Of a stretch of DNA of 64,000 nt, positions 25,571 to 38,615 are shown one piece after another. Made by a program: the position numbers and the translations under genes. Every line of letters starts with the position of its first letter. Positions within the stretch are counted from its first letter, which is position 1. The notes beneath the pieces are model-generated. The model made no database searches and was not told the origin of the DNA. It saw only the letters and a program-made list of their open reading frames with translations. The stretch covers positions 124,001 to 188,000 of the forward strand of contig NZ_BMTL01000016.1 of NCBI RefSeq assembly GCF_014649655.1, written 5' to 3'. The stretch is from Streptomyces humidus (GTDB lineage: Bacteria > Actinomycetota > Actinomycetes > Streptomycetales > Streptomycetaceae).

Positions 25571-26848
25571 ATGAGCACGGCTTCCAGCGACACGGCGACG
25601 GACCCGGCCGTGCCCGACGGGCCGACGGAGGCGTCGCGGCGACTGCGCCGCCCCACCCTGCCCGACGGGGTACGACCGTACCTTGCCCCGCTGCTCCTCT
25701 ACGGCGTCACCAAGCTCGTGGGACTGACCGTGTTCGTCGGCCTCCTCGACGCGGCCGACGAGTACCAGAAGAAGAACCCGCGCTTCGGCGGCGGCGCGCA
25801 CTGGTGGGACGTGCTCGCCACCTGGGACGGCTGGTGGTACCTCCAGGTCGCCGAGAAGGGTTACGATCCCGGCCCGCTGGTGCCGCTGGAGCCCGGCGGG
25901 CTGTTCACCGTCCAGCAGAACTCCGTCGCCTTCTTCCCCCTCTATCCGGGCCTGATCCGGGGCGTGTCCGAGATCACCGGCCTCGGCCTGTACGGCTCGG
26001 CGATGGCGGTCTCGGTCCTGGCCTCCTTCGTCGCGGCCGCCGGTGTGTACGCGGTGATCTCGACGCTGGCCGGCGCGCGGGCCGGCACGATCGCCGCCGG
26101 CCTGTGGGCGCTGGTGCCCGGTGCGGGCGTGGAGTGGGCGGTCTACTCGGAGTCGGTGTTCGTCGCCATCGCCGCCTGGTGCTGCTACTGCGTCATGAAG
26201 CGCCACTGGGTGGCCGCGGGACTGCTCGCGTTCCTGGCCGGGCTCAACCGGCCGACCTCCGCCGCGCTCATCGGCGCGGTCGGGCTCGCCGCGATCGTCA
26301 CCCTCGCCCGGCCGCAGAGCAGACGCGAGCACGGTGTCGCCGGGCCGGTGTACGCCATGATCGCCGCACCGCTGGGCCTGCTCACCTATGTCACCTGGGT
26401 CGGCCTCGCCGCGGGCGATCTCACCGCGTACTTCACGCTCCAGCGCGAGGGCTGGGCGCACTACTTCGACTTCGGCGCGTACACCCTGGACGTGCTGGGC
26501 AACACGGCGATCGGGCGCCACGACTACCTGTTCGCGTTCTCCGTGCCCGACCTGCTGGCCGTCCAGCTGGTCCTGGCGCTGCCCTTCCTGATCGCGCTGA
26601 TGCTGCGCAGGAAGCCGCCGCTGGTGCTGGTCGCGTACACCCTGGCCAGCGTCGTCGCCGTCCTGGGGACCCAGCAGATGTTCGGCAACACGGGCCGCTA
26701 CCTGCTCCCGGTCTTCCCGCTCCTCCTGGCTCCGGCGGCGGCGATGAGCCGGCTGAAGTGGCCGAGCCTGACGGTGTTCTTCGCCACCGCGGCCGTCGCC
26801 TCGGGCTGGTACGCCCACTTCGTCATCTTCGAACTGGGAATCCCGTAA
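25571..26848 (+). CDS. PIG-V-like integral membrane mannosyltransferase
   Basis: This 425-residue protein has about 9-10 transmembrane helices and the motif WDGWWYLQVAEKGY near residue 95, typical of GT-C enzymes of the PIG-V/mannosyltransferase type that use polyprenyl-phosphate sugars. The N-terminal 35 residues are polar. The start ATG at 25571 has GAGGGGG upstream. It is transcribed away from the GT2 gene, with about 140 bases between them for divergent promoters. Together they suggest transfer of a sugar first to a lipid, then to an acceptor outside the membrane. Function is inferred. Confidence 0.75.
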   Translation: MSTASSDTATDPAVPDGPTEASRRLRRPTLPDGVRPYLAPLLLYGVTKLVGLTVFVGLLDAADEYQKKNPRFGGGAHWWDVLATWDGWWYLQVAEKGYDPGPLVPLEPGGLFTVQQNSVAFFPLYPGLIRGVSEITGLGLYGSAMAVSVLASFVAAAGVYAVISTLAGARAGTIAAGLWALVPGAGVEWAVYSESVFVAIAAWCCYCVMKRHWVAAGLLAFLAGLNRPTSAALIGAVGLAAIVTLARPQSRREHGVAGPVYAMIAAPLGLLTYVTWVGLAAGDLTAYFTLQREGWAHYFDFGAYTLDVLGNTAIGRHDYLFAFSVPDLLAVQLVLALPFLIALMLRRKPPLVLVAYTLASVVAVLGTQQMFGNTGRYLLPVFPLLLAPAAAMSRLKWPSLTVFFATAAVASGWYAHFVIFELGIP

Positions 26849-27052
26849 CCGCTCGGGGCGACGGAAGCGCACGTCCGCCCGCAGACAGCCGCCACCGACA
26901 CCGCCGGCAGCCGCCACCGCCGGCCCGCCACCGCGCTCGGTCGTGGTGCGTCCGGGCGGCCTGCGCGCCTCTCGCACGAGCCCGGGCACTCGTAGCCGTG
27001 GCCGTGCCCGCAGCCCGGTAGAACGCCGGGCAGGCACTGTCCCGGACACGCC

Positions 27053-27092
27053 GAAGGGCGGTCCCCCGTGGAACACGGGGAGACCGCCCTTC
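27053..27092. terminator. Terminator of rpoC
   Basis: GAAGGGCGGTC-CCCGTG / CACGGGG-GACCGCCCTTC forms an almost perfect 17-bp stem with loop GAA, 20 bases past the rpoC stop. It also lies past the convergent plus-strand membrane protein, so it may serve both. Confidence 0.85.
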
Positions 27093-27111
27093 AGTACGTC
27101 AGACGCACGCC

Positions 27112-31011
<3,900 letters not shown>

Positions 31012-31073
31012 TATGCGTCAATCCCTCTCAGGGTTGTAAGTCTTGGGGTCTGATACGGGGGTCCCGGGGCCGG

Positions 31074-31109
31074 CCGGAGGTTCAGGGATCTTCATCGCCG
31101 AACCTCCGG
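31074..31109 (-). other. Hairpin in the rpoB-rpoC spacer
   Basis: CCGGAGGTTC pairs with GAACCTCCGG, and CCGG can extend it. It lies 12 bases past the rpoB stop. It may be an RNase processing site or pause between the two subunits; there is no U-tract. Confidence 0.5.
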
Positions 31110-31121
31110 ACCGGACTCCCG

Positions 31122-34100
31122 TCAGACCTCTTCGACGCTGCTCGGCTCGCGCCGGGACAGGTCGATGCCGAGCTCCTCCGCCGCGCGGAAGACGTCCTCG
31201 TCGGTGTCACGCATCTCGATGGACATACCGTCGCTGGACAGCACCTCCACGTTCAGGCAGAGAGACTGCATCTCCTTGATGAGCACCTTGAAGGACTCGG
31301 GGATGCCGGGCTCAGGGATGTTCTCGCCCTTGACGATGGCCTCGTAGACCTTCACGCGGCCGGTGACGTCGTCGGACTTGATGGTCAGGAGCTCCTGGAG
31401 GGCGTACGCGGCGCCGTATGCCTCCAGCGCCCACACCTCCATCTCACCGAAGCGCTGACCGCCGAACTGCGCCTTACCGCCCAGCGGCTGCTGGGTGATC
31501 ATCGAGTACGGGCCGGTCGAACGGGCGTGCAGCTTGTCGTCGACCAGGTGGTGCAGCTTCAGGATGTACATGTACCCGATGGAGATCGGGTCCGGGAACG
31601 GCTCACCGGAGCGGCCGTCGAACAGCCTCGCCTTGCCGGTCGGCTGCACCATGCGCTCGCCGTCGCGGTTCGGGATGGTGTGCTGCAGCAGACCCGCGAG
31701 CTCGTCCTCACGGGCGCCGTCGAACACCGGGGTGGCGACGTTGGTGCCCGGGGCGACCTGGTCGGCGCCGATGACCTGCAGGCGCTGCGCCCAGTCCTCG
31801 CCGAGCCCGGAGACGTCCCAGCCGCGGCTGGCGAGCCAGCCGAGGTGGATCTCCAGCACCTGTCCCGGGTTCATTCGGGACGGCACGCCCAGCGGGTTGA
31901 GGATGATGTCGACCGGGGTCCCGTCCTCGAGGAACGGCATGTCCTCGATGGGCAGGATCTTGGAGATGACACCCTTGTTGCCGTGACGGCCGGCGAGCTT
32001 GTCACCGTCCGTGATCTTGCGCTTCTGCGCCACGTAGACGCGAACCAGCTGGTTCACGCCCGGCGGCAGCTCGTCGCCTTCCTCACGGTCGAAGACGCGG
32101 ACGCCGATGACCTTGCCGATCTCGCCGTGCGGCACCTTCAGCGAGGTGTCACGGACCTCACGGGCCTTCTCGCCGAAGATCGCGCGCAGCAGGCGCTCCT
32201 CCGGGGTCAGCTCGGTCTCGCCCTTGGGCGTGACCTTGCCGACCAGGATGTCGCCGGCCACGACCTCGGCGCCGATGCGGATGATGCCGCGCTCGTCGAG
32301 GTCGGCGAGGACCTCCTCGGAGACGTTCGGGATGTCTCGGGTGATCTCCTCGGGGCCGAGCTTGGTGTCACGGGCGTCGACCTCGTGCTCCTCGATGTGG
32401 ATCGAGGAGAGGACGTCGTCCTGCACGAGGCGCTGCGACAGGATGATCGCGTCCTCGTAGTTGTGACCCTCCCACGGCATGAACGCCACGAGCAGGTTCT
32501 TGCCCAGCGCCATCTCGCCGTTCTCGGTGGCCGGGCCGTCGGCGAGGACCTGACCGGTGATGATCCGGTCGCCCTCGTTGACGATGACCTTCTGGTTGAC
32601 CGAGGTGCCCTGGTTGGAGCGCGAGAACTTGGCCAGGCGGTACGTGATGTACGTGCCGTCGTCGTTGGTCGTGGTGATGTAGTCCGCGGAGACCTCCTGG
32701 ACCACACCGTCCTTCTCGGCCTTGACCACGTCGCCGGCGTCGACGGCGGAGCGGTACTCCATGCCGGTGCCGACGAGCGGGGACTCGCTCTTGATGAGCG
32801 GCACGGCCTGACGCATCATGTTCGCGCCCATGAGGGCACGGTTGGCGTCGTCGTGCTCGAGGAACGGGATCATGGCGGTCGCGACCGACACCATCTGGCG
32901 CGGCGAGACGTCCATGTAGTCCACGTCGTCACCGGGGACGTAGTCGACCTCGCCGCCACGACGGCGGACCAGGACGCGGTTCTCGGTGAAGCGCATGTCG
33001 TCGTCGAGCGTGGCGTTGGCCTGCGCGATGACGAAGCGGTCTTCCTCGTCGGCCGTCAGGTAGTCGACCTCGTCGGTGACGACACCGTCGGTGACCCGGC
33101 GGTAGGGCGTCTCCACGAAGCCGAACGCGTTGACCCGGCCGTAGGAGGCGAGCGAACCGATCAGACCGATGTTCGGGCCTTCGGGCGTCTCGATCGGGCA
33201 CATGCGTCCGTAGTGGGACGGGTGCACGTCACGGACCTCGAAGCCGGCCCGCTCACGGGAGAGACCACCCGGACCGAGCGCCGACAGACGGCGCTTGTGG
33301 GTGAGCCCCGACAGCGGGTTGTTCTGGTCCATGAACTGCGACAGCTGGCTGGTGCCGAAGAACTCCTTGATGGAGGCGACGACCGGCCGGATGTTGATCA
33401 GGGTCTGCGGCGTGATCGCCTCGACGTCCTGAGTCGTCATCCGCTCGCGGACGACACGCTCCATACGCGCCAGACCCGTGCGGACCTGGTTCTGGATGAG
33501 CTCGCCGACGCTGCGCAGACGACGGTTGCCGAAGTGGTCGATGTCGTCGGTCTCGACGACGATCGTCGTGCCGTTGTCCGCGGCCGTCTCGGTCTCGCCG
33601 GCGTGCAGCTTCACCAGGTACTTGATCGTCGAGATGACGTCCTCGACGGTCAGGACGCCCGCGTCGAGCGGCGCCTCCGCACCCAGCTTCTTGTTGACCT
33701 TGTAGCGGCCGACCTTCGCGAGGTCGTAGCGCTTGGGGTTGAAGTAGAGGTTCTCGAGCAGCGTCTGCGCGGCCTCACGCGTGGGGGGCTCGCCCGGACG
33801 CAGCTTGCGGTAGATGTCCAGCAGCGCGTCGTCCTGGCCCTGGGTGTGGTCCTTCTCCAGGGTGGCGCGCATGGACTCGTACTCGCCGAACTCCTCGAGG
33901 ATCCGCTCGGTGGTCCAGCCGAGAGCCTTCAGGAGAACGGTGACGGACTGCTTGCGCTTGCGGTCGATGCGGACACCGACCATGTCGCGCTTGTCGATCT
34001 CCATCTCCAGCCAGGCGCCCCGAGAGGGGATGATCTTGGCGGAGAAGATGTCCTTGTCGGACGTCTTGTCGATGGAGGAGTCGAAGTAGACACCCGGCGA

Positions 34101-34607
34101 ACGGACCAGCTGCGACACCACGACACGCTCGGTGCCGTTGATGACGAAGGTGCCCTTGTTCGTCATGAGCGGGAAGTCGCCCATGAAGACCGTCTGGGAC
34201 TTGATCTCGCCGGTCTCGTTGTTCGTGAACTCGGCCGTCACGAAGAGCGGGGCCGCGTACGTGAAGTCACGGTCCTTGCACTCGTCGATGCTGTTCTTCG
34301 GCGGCTCGAAACGGTGGTCGCGGAAAGTCAGCGACATCGACCCGGAGAAGTCCTCGATCGGGGAGATCTCCTCGAAGATCTCCTCCAGACCCGACTTCGT
34401 GGGGACGTCCTGACCGGACTCCAGAGCCGCCTCGACCCGACTCTGCCAGGCGGTGTTCCCGAGCAGCCAGTCAAAGCTCTCGGTCTGCAGCGCGAGCAGG
34501 TTGGGAACCTCGAGGGGCTCCTTGATCTTTGCAAAGGAGATGCGCAGCGGGGCGGTGCTGGCGGCGTTGTTCGTATTCGCGGTCGAGGCGTTGCGCGAGG
34601 CGGCCAA
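31122..34607 (-). CDS. rpoB: RNA polymerase beta subunit
   Basis: The 1161-residue beta subunit starts at TTG 34607 (AASRNASTANTNN follows), with GAAGGA seven bases upstream. The frame is open a further 20 codons but those lack similarity. The rifampicin pocket reads SQLSQFMDQNN and THKRRLSALG, so Gln, Asp, His and Ser at the usual resistance positions are all wild type. One rpoB only in this window. It is transcribed from its own promoter at 34789-34817 as well as by possible read-through from rplL. Confidence 0.99.
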   Translation of the reverse strand: MAASRNASTANTNNAASTAPLRISFAKIKEPLEVPNLLALQTESFDWLLGNTAWQSRVEAALESGQDVPTKSGLEEIFEEISPIEDFSGSMSLTFRDHRFEPPKNSIDECKDRDFTYAAPLFVTAEFTNNETGEIKSQTVFMGDFPLMTNKGTFVINGTERVVVSQLVRSPGVYFDSSIDKTSDKDIFSAKIIPSRGAWLEMEIDKRDMVGVRIDRKRKQSVTVLLKALGWTTERILEEFGEYESMRATLEKDHTQGQDDALLDIYRKLRPGEPPTREAAQTLLENLYFNPKRYDLAKVGRYKVNKKLGAEAPLDAGVLTVEDVISTIKYLVKLHAGETETAADNGTTIVVETDDIDHFGNRRLRSVGELIQNQVRTGLARMERVVRERMTTQDVEAITPQTLINIRPVVASIKEFFGTSQLSQFMDQNNPLSGLTHKRRLSALGPGGLSRERAGFEVRDVHPSHYGRMCPIETPEGPNIGLIGSLASYGRVNAFGFVETPYRRVTDGVVTDEVDYLTADEEDRFVIAQANATLDDDMRFTENRVLVRRRGGEVDYVPGDDVDYMDVSPRQMVSVATAMIPFLEHDDANRALMGANMMRQAVPLIKSESPLVGTGMEYRSAVDAGDVVKAEKDGVVQEVSADYITTTNDDGTYITYRLAKFSRSNQGTSVNQKVIVNEGDRIITGQVLADGPATENGEMALGKNLLVAFMPWEGHNYEDAIILSQRLVQDDVLSSIHIEEHEVDARDTKLGPEEITRDIPNVSEEVLADLDERGIIRIGAEVVAGDILVGKVTPKGETELTPEERLLRAIFGEKAREVRDTSLKVPHGEIGKVIGVRVFDREEGDELPPGVNQLVRVYVAQKRKITDGDKLAGRHGNKGVISKILPIEDMPFLEDGTPVDIILNPLGVPSRMNPGQVLEIHLGWLASRGWDVSGLGEDWAQRLQVIGADQVAPGTNVATPVFDGAREDELAGLLQHTIPNRDGERMVQPTGKARLFDGRSGEPFPDPISIGYMYILKLHHLVDDKLHARSTGPYSMITQQPLGGKAQFGGQRFGEMEVWALEAYGAAYALQELLTIKSDDVTGRVKVYEAIVKGENIPEPGIPESFKVLIKEMQSLCLNVEVLSSDGMSIEMRDTDEDVFRAAEELGIDLSRREPSSVEEV

Positions 34608-34788
34608 GAGGGGGTCCTTCCGAGGGCTCGGACTCACTACGCGCGTACCGGCCCCTCTCTCGCGCACGGAGACGGACAGTTCCCGATCTGGCAGATGGCC
34701 AGGTGGGAGACGTCTGATCGTCCGGGTTCAAGGGAGGGCATGCCCCTGGTGACGGGCAGGGGACAGCTAACAGGCAGCGCAAAGGGTC

Positions 34789-34817
34789 AGTGTAGCCAGT
34801 TGGCACACTGATGTCCA
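34789..34817 (-). promoter_or_regulatory. Promoter of rpoBC
   Basis: On the minus strand TGGACA (34812-34817) and TACACT (34789-34794) are 17 bases apart. Transcription would begin near 34782 and give a leader of about 175 bases. The spacer between rplL and rpoB is 576 bases, ample for independent control. Confidence 0.65.
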
Positions 34818-35076
34818 GTGCGGGTTATTCGCGACCCTCGTGGTTCTCAACGCCCTCTGTCCGGTAGCCCTCAACGCACGGTGATACTGCCCTCTTCGTC
34901 GCCGATCCATGCCTCGGATTCGGATCGTTGTGACGACGCGTCCTGAGAATTGCGCGCTGCGTGCGGTTCGTCAAGGCCCCCCTGCGCGAACCGGGGCGCT
35001 CGGAGACACGACGAAGATCACCATACCCCCCGCTCAGAGGGGTGCAAGGTAACCGTGGCCGCACCCCAGGGAACGA
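34818..35076 (-). other. Spacer between rplL terminator and rpoB promoter
   Basis: No gene is seen. A run of C residues with CCCC/GGGG pairing near 35025-35045 and several A/T-richer patches are present. The region may carry additional promoter or activator sites for rpoBC (for example for stringent or oxidative control), but I cannot identify one. Confidence 0.35.
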
Positions 35077-35112
35077 CGAAGAGCGACCACCCAGATGGAT
35101 GATCGCTCTTCG
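35077..35112 (-). terminator. Terminator or attenuator downstream of rplL
   Basis: A perfect 10-bp stem (CGAAGAGCGA / TCGCTCTTCG) encloses a 16-base loop with partial internal pairing. It lies about 70 bases past rplL. Such a structure usually lets only part of the rplJL transcripts continue into rpoBC. Confidence 0.6.
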
Positions 35113-35158
35113 GTGCGTGGGCGTTACAGCCCCCGGAGGGGAAGTTTCAGCCTGCGCT

Positions 35159-35178
35159 CGCGGCCGTCTCCGGCCGCG
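35159..35178 (-). terminator. Hairpin at the rplL stop codon
   Basis: CGCGGCCG / CGGCCGCG with loop TCTC begins five bases past the rplL stop. It may protect the 3' end of the abundant rplJL message or act with the stem at 35077-35112. Confidence 0.45.
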
Positions 35179-35183
35179 GGGTG

Positions 35184-35564
35184 TTACTTGACCTCGACCG
35201 AGGCGCCGGCGGCCTTGAGGGACTCGGCAGCCTTGTCCGCGGCCTCCTTGGCGACCTTCTCGAGAACGGGCTTCGGAGCGCCGTCCACGAGGTCCTTGGC
35301 CTCCTTCAGACCCAGGGAGGTCAGCTCGCGCACGACCTTGATGACCTGGATCTTCTTCTCGCCGGCGCCGGTGAGGATGACGTCGAACTCGTCCTGCTCC
35401 TCAACGGCCTCGACCGGGGCGCCCGGGGCGGCGGGGCCGGCGACGGCGACCGCGGCGGCGGCGGTGACGTCGAACTTCTCCTCGAACGCCTTCACGAACT
35501 CGGAGAGCTGGATGAGGGTCATGCCCTCGAACTCGGCGAGCAGTTCGTCCTGGGTGAGAGCCAT
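35184..35564 (-). CDS. rplL: 50S ribosomal protein L7/L12 (bL12)
   Basis: This 126-residue stalk protein has an N-terminal dimerisation domain (1-35), an Ala/Pro-rich hinge (AVAGPAAPGAPVEAVEE, about 40-56) and a C-terminal domain that recruits translational GTPases. It ends ESLKAAGASVEVK. It follows rplJ after 125 bases. Confidence 0.98.
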   Translation of the reverse strand: MALTQDELLAEFEGMTLIQLSEFVKAFEEKFDVTAAAAVAVAGPAAPGAPVEAVEEQDEFDVILTGAGEKKIQVIKVVRELTSLGLKEAKDLVDGAPKPVLEKVAKEAADKAAESLKAAGASVEVK

Positions 35565-35689
35565 GACGGCTTTCCTTCCACTAATTCGGCTGGTGCCGGT
35601 ATGTACATGTCTGGCGGGCGTACGTTCGGCCCGCTACGACCGCTGCTTCAGGCGGGCTGCCTCAGGCGGCGGTCATTTCGGGAGCCGAA

Positions 35690-36220
35690 TTACTCGGCAC
35701 CGCCCTGCTCGGCCTGCTTGGCACGAAGAGCGTCCACGGTGCGGACGAGCTTCGAGGGAAGCGCCTGGAAGAGCTGAGCAGCCTGAGTCTGCTTACCCTT
35801 GAAGGCACCCGCCAGCTTGCTGAGCAGAACCTCGCGGGACTCGAGGTCCGCAAGCTTCTTGATCTCGTCGGCGGACAGCGCCTTGCCGTCAAGGACACCG
35901 CCCTTGATGACGAGGTTCGGGTTGTCCTTGGCGAAGTCACGAAGACCCTTCGCCGACTCCACCGGGTCACCGGTGATGAAGGCGACCGCCGTCGGACCGT
36001 TGAAAAGGTCGTCCAGCGTGTTGATCCCGGCCTCGTTGGCCGCAATCTTGGTCAGCGTGTTCTTCACCACGGCGTACTGGGCGTTCTCACCGAGCGAACG
36101 ACGCAGCGTCTTGAGCTGCGCCACGGTGAGACCCCGGTACTCGGTCAGCACGGCGGCGTTCGAGCTGCGGAACGACTCCGTCAGCTCGGCTACCGCGGCA
36201 GCCTTGTCGGGCCTTGCCAT
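35690..36220 (-). CDS. rplJ: 50S ribosomal protein L10 (uL10)
   Basis: This 176-residue stalk base protein anchors L7/L12 dimers through its C-terminal helix. It starts at ATG 36220 (MARPDKAAAVAELTESF), with AAGGAGG upstream. The open frame extends beyond, but there it overlaps the leader structure. L10 with L12 usually represses its own message by binding the leader. Confidence 0.98.
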   Translation of the reverse strand: MARPDKAAAVAELTESFRSSNAAVLTEYRGLTVAQLKTLRRSLGENAQYAVVKNTLTKIAANEAGINTLDDLFNGPTAVAFITGDPVESAKGLRDFAKDNPNLVIKGGVLDGKALSADEIKKLADLESREVLLSKLAGAFKGKQTQAAQLFQALPSKLVRTVDALRAKQAEQGGAE

Positions 36221-36278
36221 GAGCGTCGGCCTCCTTCCGGGTGATGAGGACCGCTCAGAAGGGGCTGTGACAGACGAA

Positions 36279-36305
36279 ACGCCCCGGCGCAGGCGCACGG
36301 GGCGT
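36279..36305 (-). promoter_or_regulatory. Leader hairpin of rplJ, probable L10 leader
   Basis: ACGCCCCG-GCGC / GCGC-CGGGGCGT forms a strong stem-loop in the 285-base leader upstream of rplJ, 59 bases before the start. The position matches the L10(L12)4 binding leader of other bacteria, but I cannot confirm the kink-turn by eye. A TTGACG box at the far upstream end may belong to the promoter. Confidence 0.5.
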
Positions 36306-36505
36306 AGCTCGACCGCAAGAATTCCGTGGGAGGATTTCTCTCGGGAGCACATCCACTGACACCTGCGCGGGTCGTCCGCATTGCAGCGGATCCTTCGGCC
36401 ACCGCCCCCTCCTGCGAGAGAACGGCAACGACCAGCGGTCTTTGGCTTCTCGTGGAGAGTACGTGAACCGGTCGCCGTCAAGCAAATCCGCCCGTACGGA
36501 CCACC

Positions 36506-37333
36506 TCAGCGGCCGGCCTTCCCCAGCTCCTCGGCCAGGTCCACGGTGTCCGAGGCCGGCGGGGCCTTCACGGTCACGGGCTTGCCGAAGTCGGTGAACG
36601 TGAGGGTGAGGTCGAGCCGGCCGTGCCGCCCGAAGCCCTGCATGCGCAGCTGCCGGGTGCGGTCCTGGGCATCGGTCCACAGGTCCATGGTGAGTTCGTC
36701 GACGCCCAGCTTCTCGTACTGGGCGAGGCTCTTCTCCGTCCGCTGCCGGACGGTCGCCCCGTCGTCCTTGTACGAGGCGCGGATGGCGTCGACGGTGGCG
36801 GTGCCGGTGTAGTGGGCGGTGCTGACGCCCCCGACGGTCTCGACGCCCGCCTTCTTCAGGTCGTCGGCGGCGGCGAGGAAACCGCTCTCGTGGGAGGGGT
36901 TGTCGCGGACCCGGTCCGCCATCGTGCCCGTGCCGGCCCCGAGACCGCGCGCGGCGCCGGATCTGCCCGGCGCGCCGAACCTGATCCAGTGCTTGCCGCC
37001 CTGGCCGGGCTGGTCGGAGCCCACGTACAGCGCCCCTCCGACCAGCCGGAACTCTCCGGTGCCGCGGGCGGGCCCGCTGAGCACGGTGGACTTCAGGCTC
37101 ATCGCCGGCGGCTTGACGCCGATCGCCGCCTCGCCCTTGATCCGGCCCTCCTCCGGCGTCCGGCCGGTCATCCGGTAGCGCAGGGAGACGGGCTCCTCCG
37201 CCTTCCGGGCGGCCCGGGTGACGGCGGCCGCGGCCGCCGGGTCGCCCCCACCCCCGCTCTCGGCGCCGCCCACCGCCGCGCACCCGGTGACGAGCAGCGC
37301 GGACAGCCCGAGGACACCCACGGAAGACCTCAT
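36506..37333 (-). CDS. Lipoprotein, LppX/LprG-like
   Basis: This 275-residue protein has a signal peptide and lipobox LLVTGC, so it is anchored outside the membrane. After a polar Gly/Ala linker, residues 40-270 read like the actinobacterial LolA/LppX-type beta-sandwich (SLRYRMTGRTPEEG, then HWIRFG, HYTGTATVDAI and VTVKAPPASDTVDLAEEL). These proteins bind lipids or hydrophobic ligands. It is a diverged paralogue of the next gene, and both sit inside the ribosomal cluster, an arrangement I recall from S. coelicolor as well. Confidence 0.82.
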   Translation of the reverse strand: MRSSVGVLGLSALLVTGCAAVGGAESGGGGDPAAAAAVTRAARKAEEPVSLRYRMTGRTPEEGRIKGEAAIGVKPPAMSLKSTVLSGPARGTGEFRLVGGALYVGSDQPGQGGKHWIRFGAPGRSGAARGLGAGTGTMADRVRDNPSHESGFLAAADDLKKAGVETVGGVSTAHYTGTATVDAIRASYKDDGATVRQRTEKSLAQYEKLGVDELTMDLWTDAQDRTRQLRMQGFGRHGRLDLTLTFTDFGKPVTVKAPPASDTVDLAEELGKAGR

Positions 37334-37377
37334 TCAACTTCCCCCAGAAACCCGGACCGCGGCACCCGCGGAGAGAA

Positions 37378-37425
37378 CCCGCACAGAGGATCCATGCAGG
37401 GGGCCCGCACAGAGGATCCATGCAG
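37378..37425. repeat. Two 22-bp direct repeats between the lipoprotein genes
   Basis: CCCGCACAGAGGATCCATGC plus AG occurs at 37378-37399 and again at 37404-37425, a period of 26. Related pieces (CACAGGGAG, GCACGG) flank it. It lies in the spacer upstream of the shorter lipoprotein gene. Confidence 0.75.
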
Positions 37426-37505
37426 AGAACACCCACAGGGAGCGCACGGTCGCATCACAGCAAGACCGTGAAGGTATCCCAGGGGGGCGGTGGGGGTCCT
37501 GTGGA

Positions 37506-38471
37506 TTACGAGCCGCTCCCCGCCCCCTGGCCTTCTGCCCCCTGCTGCCGGACCAGCTCCGTGAAGTCCGTGGTGTCGGCCGCCGGGGGGACCTTCGCCG
37601 AGACCTCGGTGCCGTAGTCGGTGTAGTAGGCGGTCTGGGTGTAGCCGCCCTGCGTCGTCTGGCCCCGCTCCACCTTCTTGACCAGCAGGTCCCGGTCGTC
37701 GACCCAGATGTCGACCGTCTCGGTGGTCACGCCGGCCTGTTCCAGCGTCTTCCTCAGGTCGTCGAGCTGGCTGCGGCTGAGGTTGGAGTTCCGCCCGGCG
37801 AGGTCGGCCACCTCGACCGTCCCCGCGTAGTGCGTGGTGTTCCGGCCCCGCACCTTCTCCGTGCCGACCTGGCGCACGTCCCCCGAGGCCAGCAGCAGCT
37901 TGACCGACTGGTTGGGGGTGGTGTGGGTCATCTGGTCCTTCAGATACGCGCCGGAGCCGCCGCCGAGGCTCTTCAGGTCGTCGTACGCGTACTTGATCCA
38001 GTGCCTGCCGCCGGTCTGCCGTGCGAAGGCGTCGCCCATCCTGGCGTAGTACGCGTCGGGCAGATAGCGGGCCTGCATCGACGTCGTGCCCAGCTGGCGC
38101 ATCGTGTCGGCGACGGTGCCGCCGGTGTACGTGATGGTGAGGGCGCCGGTGAGACCGTCGTCCCAGCCGAGGGCGCCGTCGGCGGTCATCGACATCAGGG
38201 AGCCGATGGTCGTGCTGGACTCGACCCTCGCCGAGTCTGCGCCGTCGGTGGACTTCTCTGCGGTGCGCAGGGCCGCGACCGGACTGAGCCGGGGGCCGCC
38301 CTCCCCGCCGCCCCCGCCGGCGCCTCTGGTCTCCCTCGACTCCGCGGACCCCCCGGAGCCCCTGGCGTCGCGGGAGCCGTCGGATCCGTCGGAGCCGCAG
38401 GCCGTCACCCCCGCGAACAGCACCACGGCAACGATCGACAGCCCCGCCCGGCGCACGGTCGCCCGCTTCAT
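37506..38471 (-). CDS. Lipoprotein, LppX/LprG-like paralogue
   Basis: This 321-residue protein has signal peptide and lipobox FAGVTACGS, then about 50 residues rich in Gly, Ser and Arg. The mature domain shares blocks with the neighbouring lipoprotein: HWIKYAYD against HWIRFG, HYAGTVEVADL against HYTGTATVDAI, and AKVPPAADTTDFTELV against VKAPPASDTVDLAEEL. Start ATG 38471 has GGGGGG upstream. Probably a lipid-binding cell-envelope protein. Why it interrupts the rplA-rplJ order is unclear. Confidence 0.82.
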   Translation of the reverse strand: MKRATVRRAGLSIVAVVLFAGVTACGSDGSDGSRDARGSGGSAESRETRGAGGGGGEGGPRLSPVAALRTAEKSTDGADSARVESSTTIGSLMSMTADGALGWDDGLTGALTITYTGGTVADTMRQLGTTSMQARYLPDAYYARMGDAFARQTGGRHWIKYAYDDLKSLGGGSGAYLKDQMTHTTPNQSVKLLLASGDVRQVGTEKVRGRNTTHYAGTVEVADLAGRNSNLSRSQLDDLRKTLEQAGVTTETVDIWVDDRDLLVKKVERGQTTQGGYTQTAYYTDYGTEVSAKVPPAADTTDFTELVRQQGAEGQGAGSGS

Positions 38472-38553
38472 TCGCTCACCCCCCAGATTCCCGTCACTGC
38501 ACGTTAACTCACGGCACTGACACCCGTACGGGAAAGCGACGTACGGCAAAAGG

Positions 38554-38590
38554 GACGAGCCCCGCGCCTCGAAAGGCTGCGGGGCTCGTC
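38554..38590 (-). terminator. Terminator of rplK-rplA
   Basis: A perfect 12-bp stem (GACGAGCCCCGC / GCGGGGCTCGTC) encloses a second small stem GCCT-CGAA-AGGC. It lies 26 bases past rplA. It closes the rplK-rplA unit before the lipoprotein genes. Confidence 0.85.
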
Positions 38591-38615
38591 ACCGACTGAG
38601 GGTGAGCTGTCAGGC

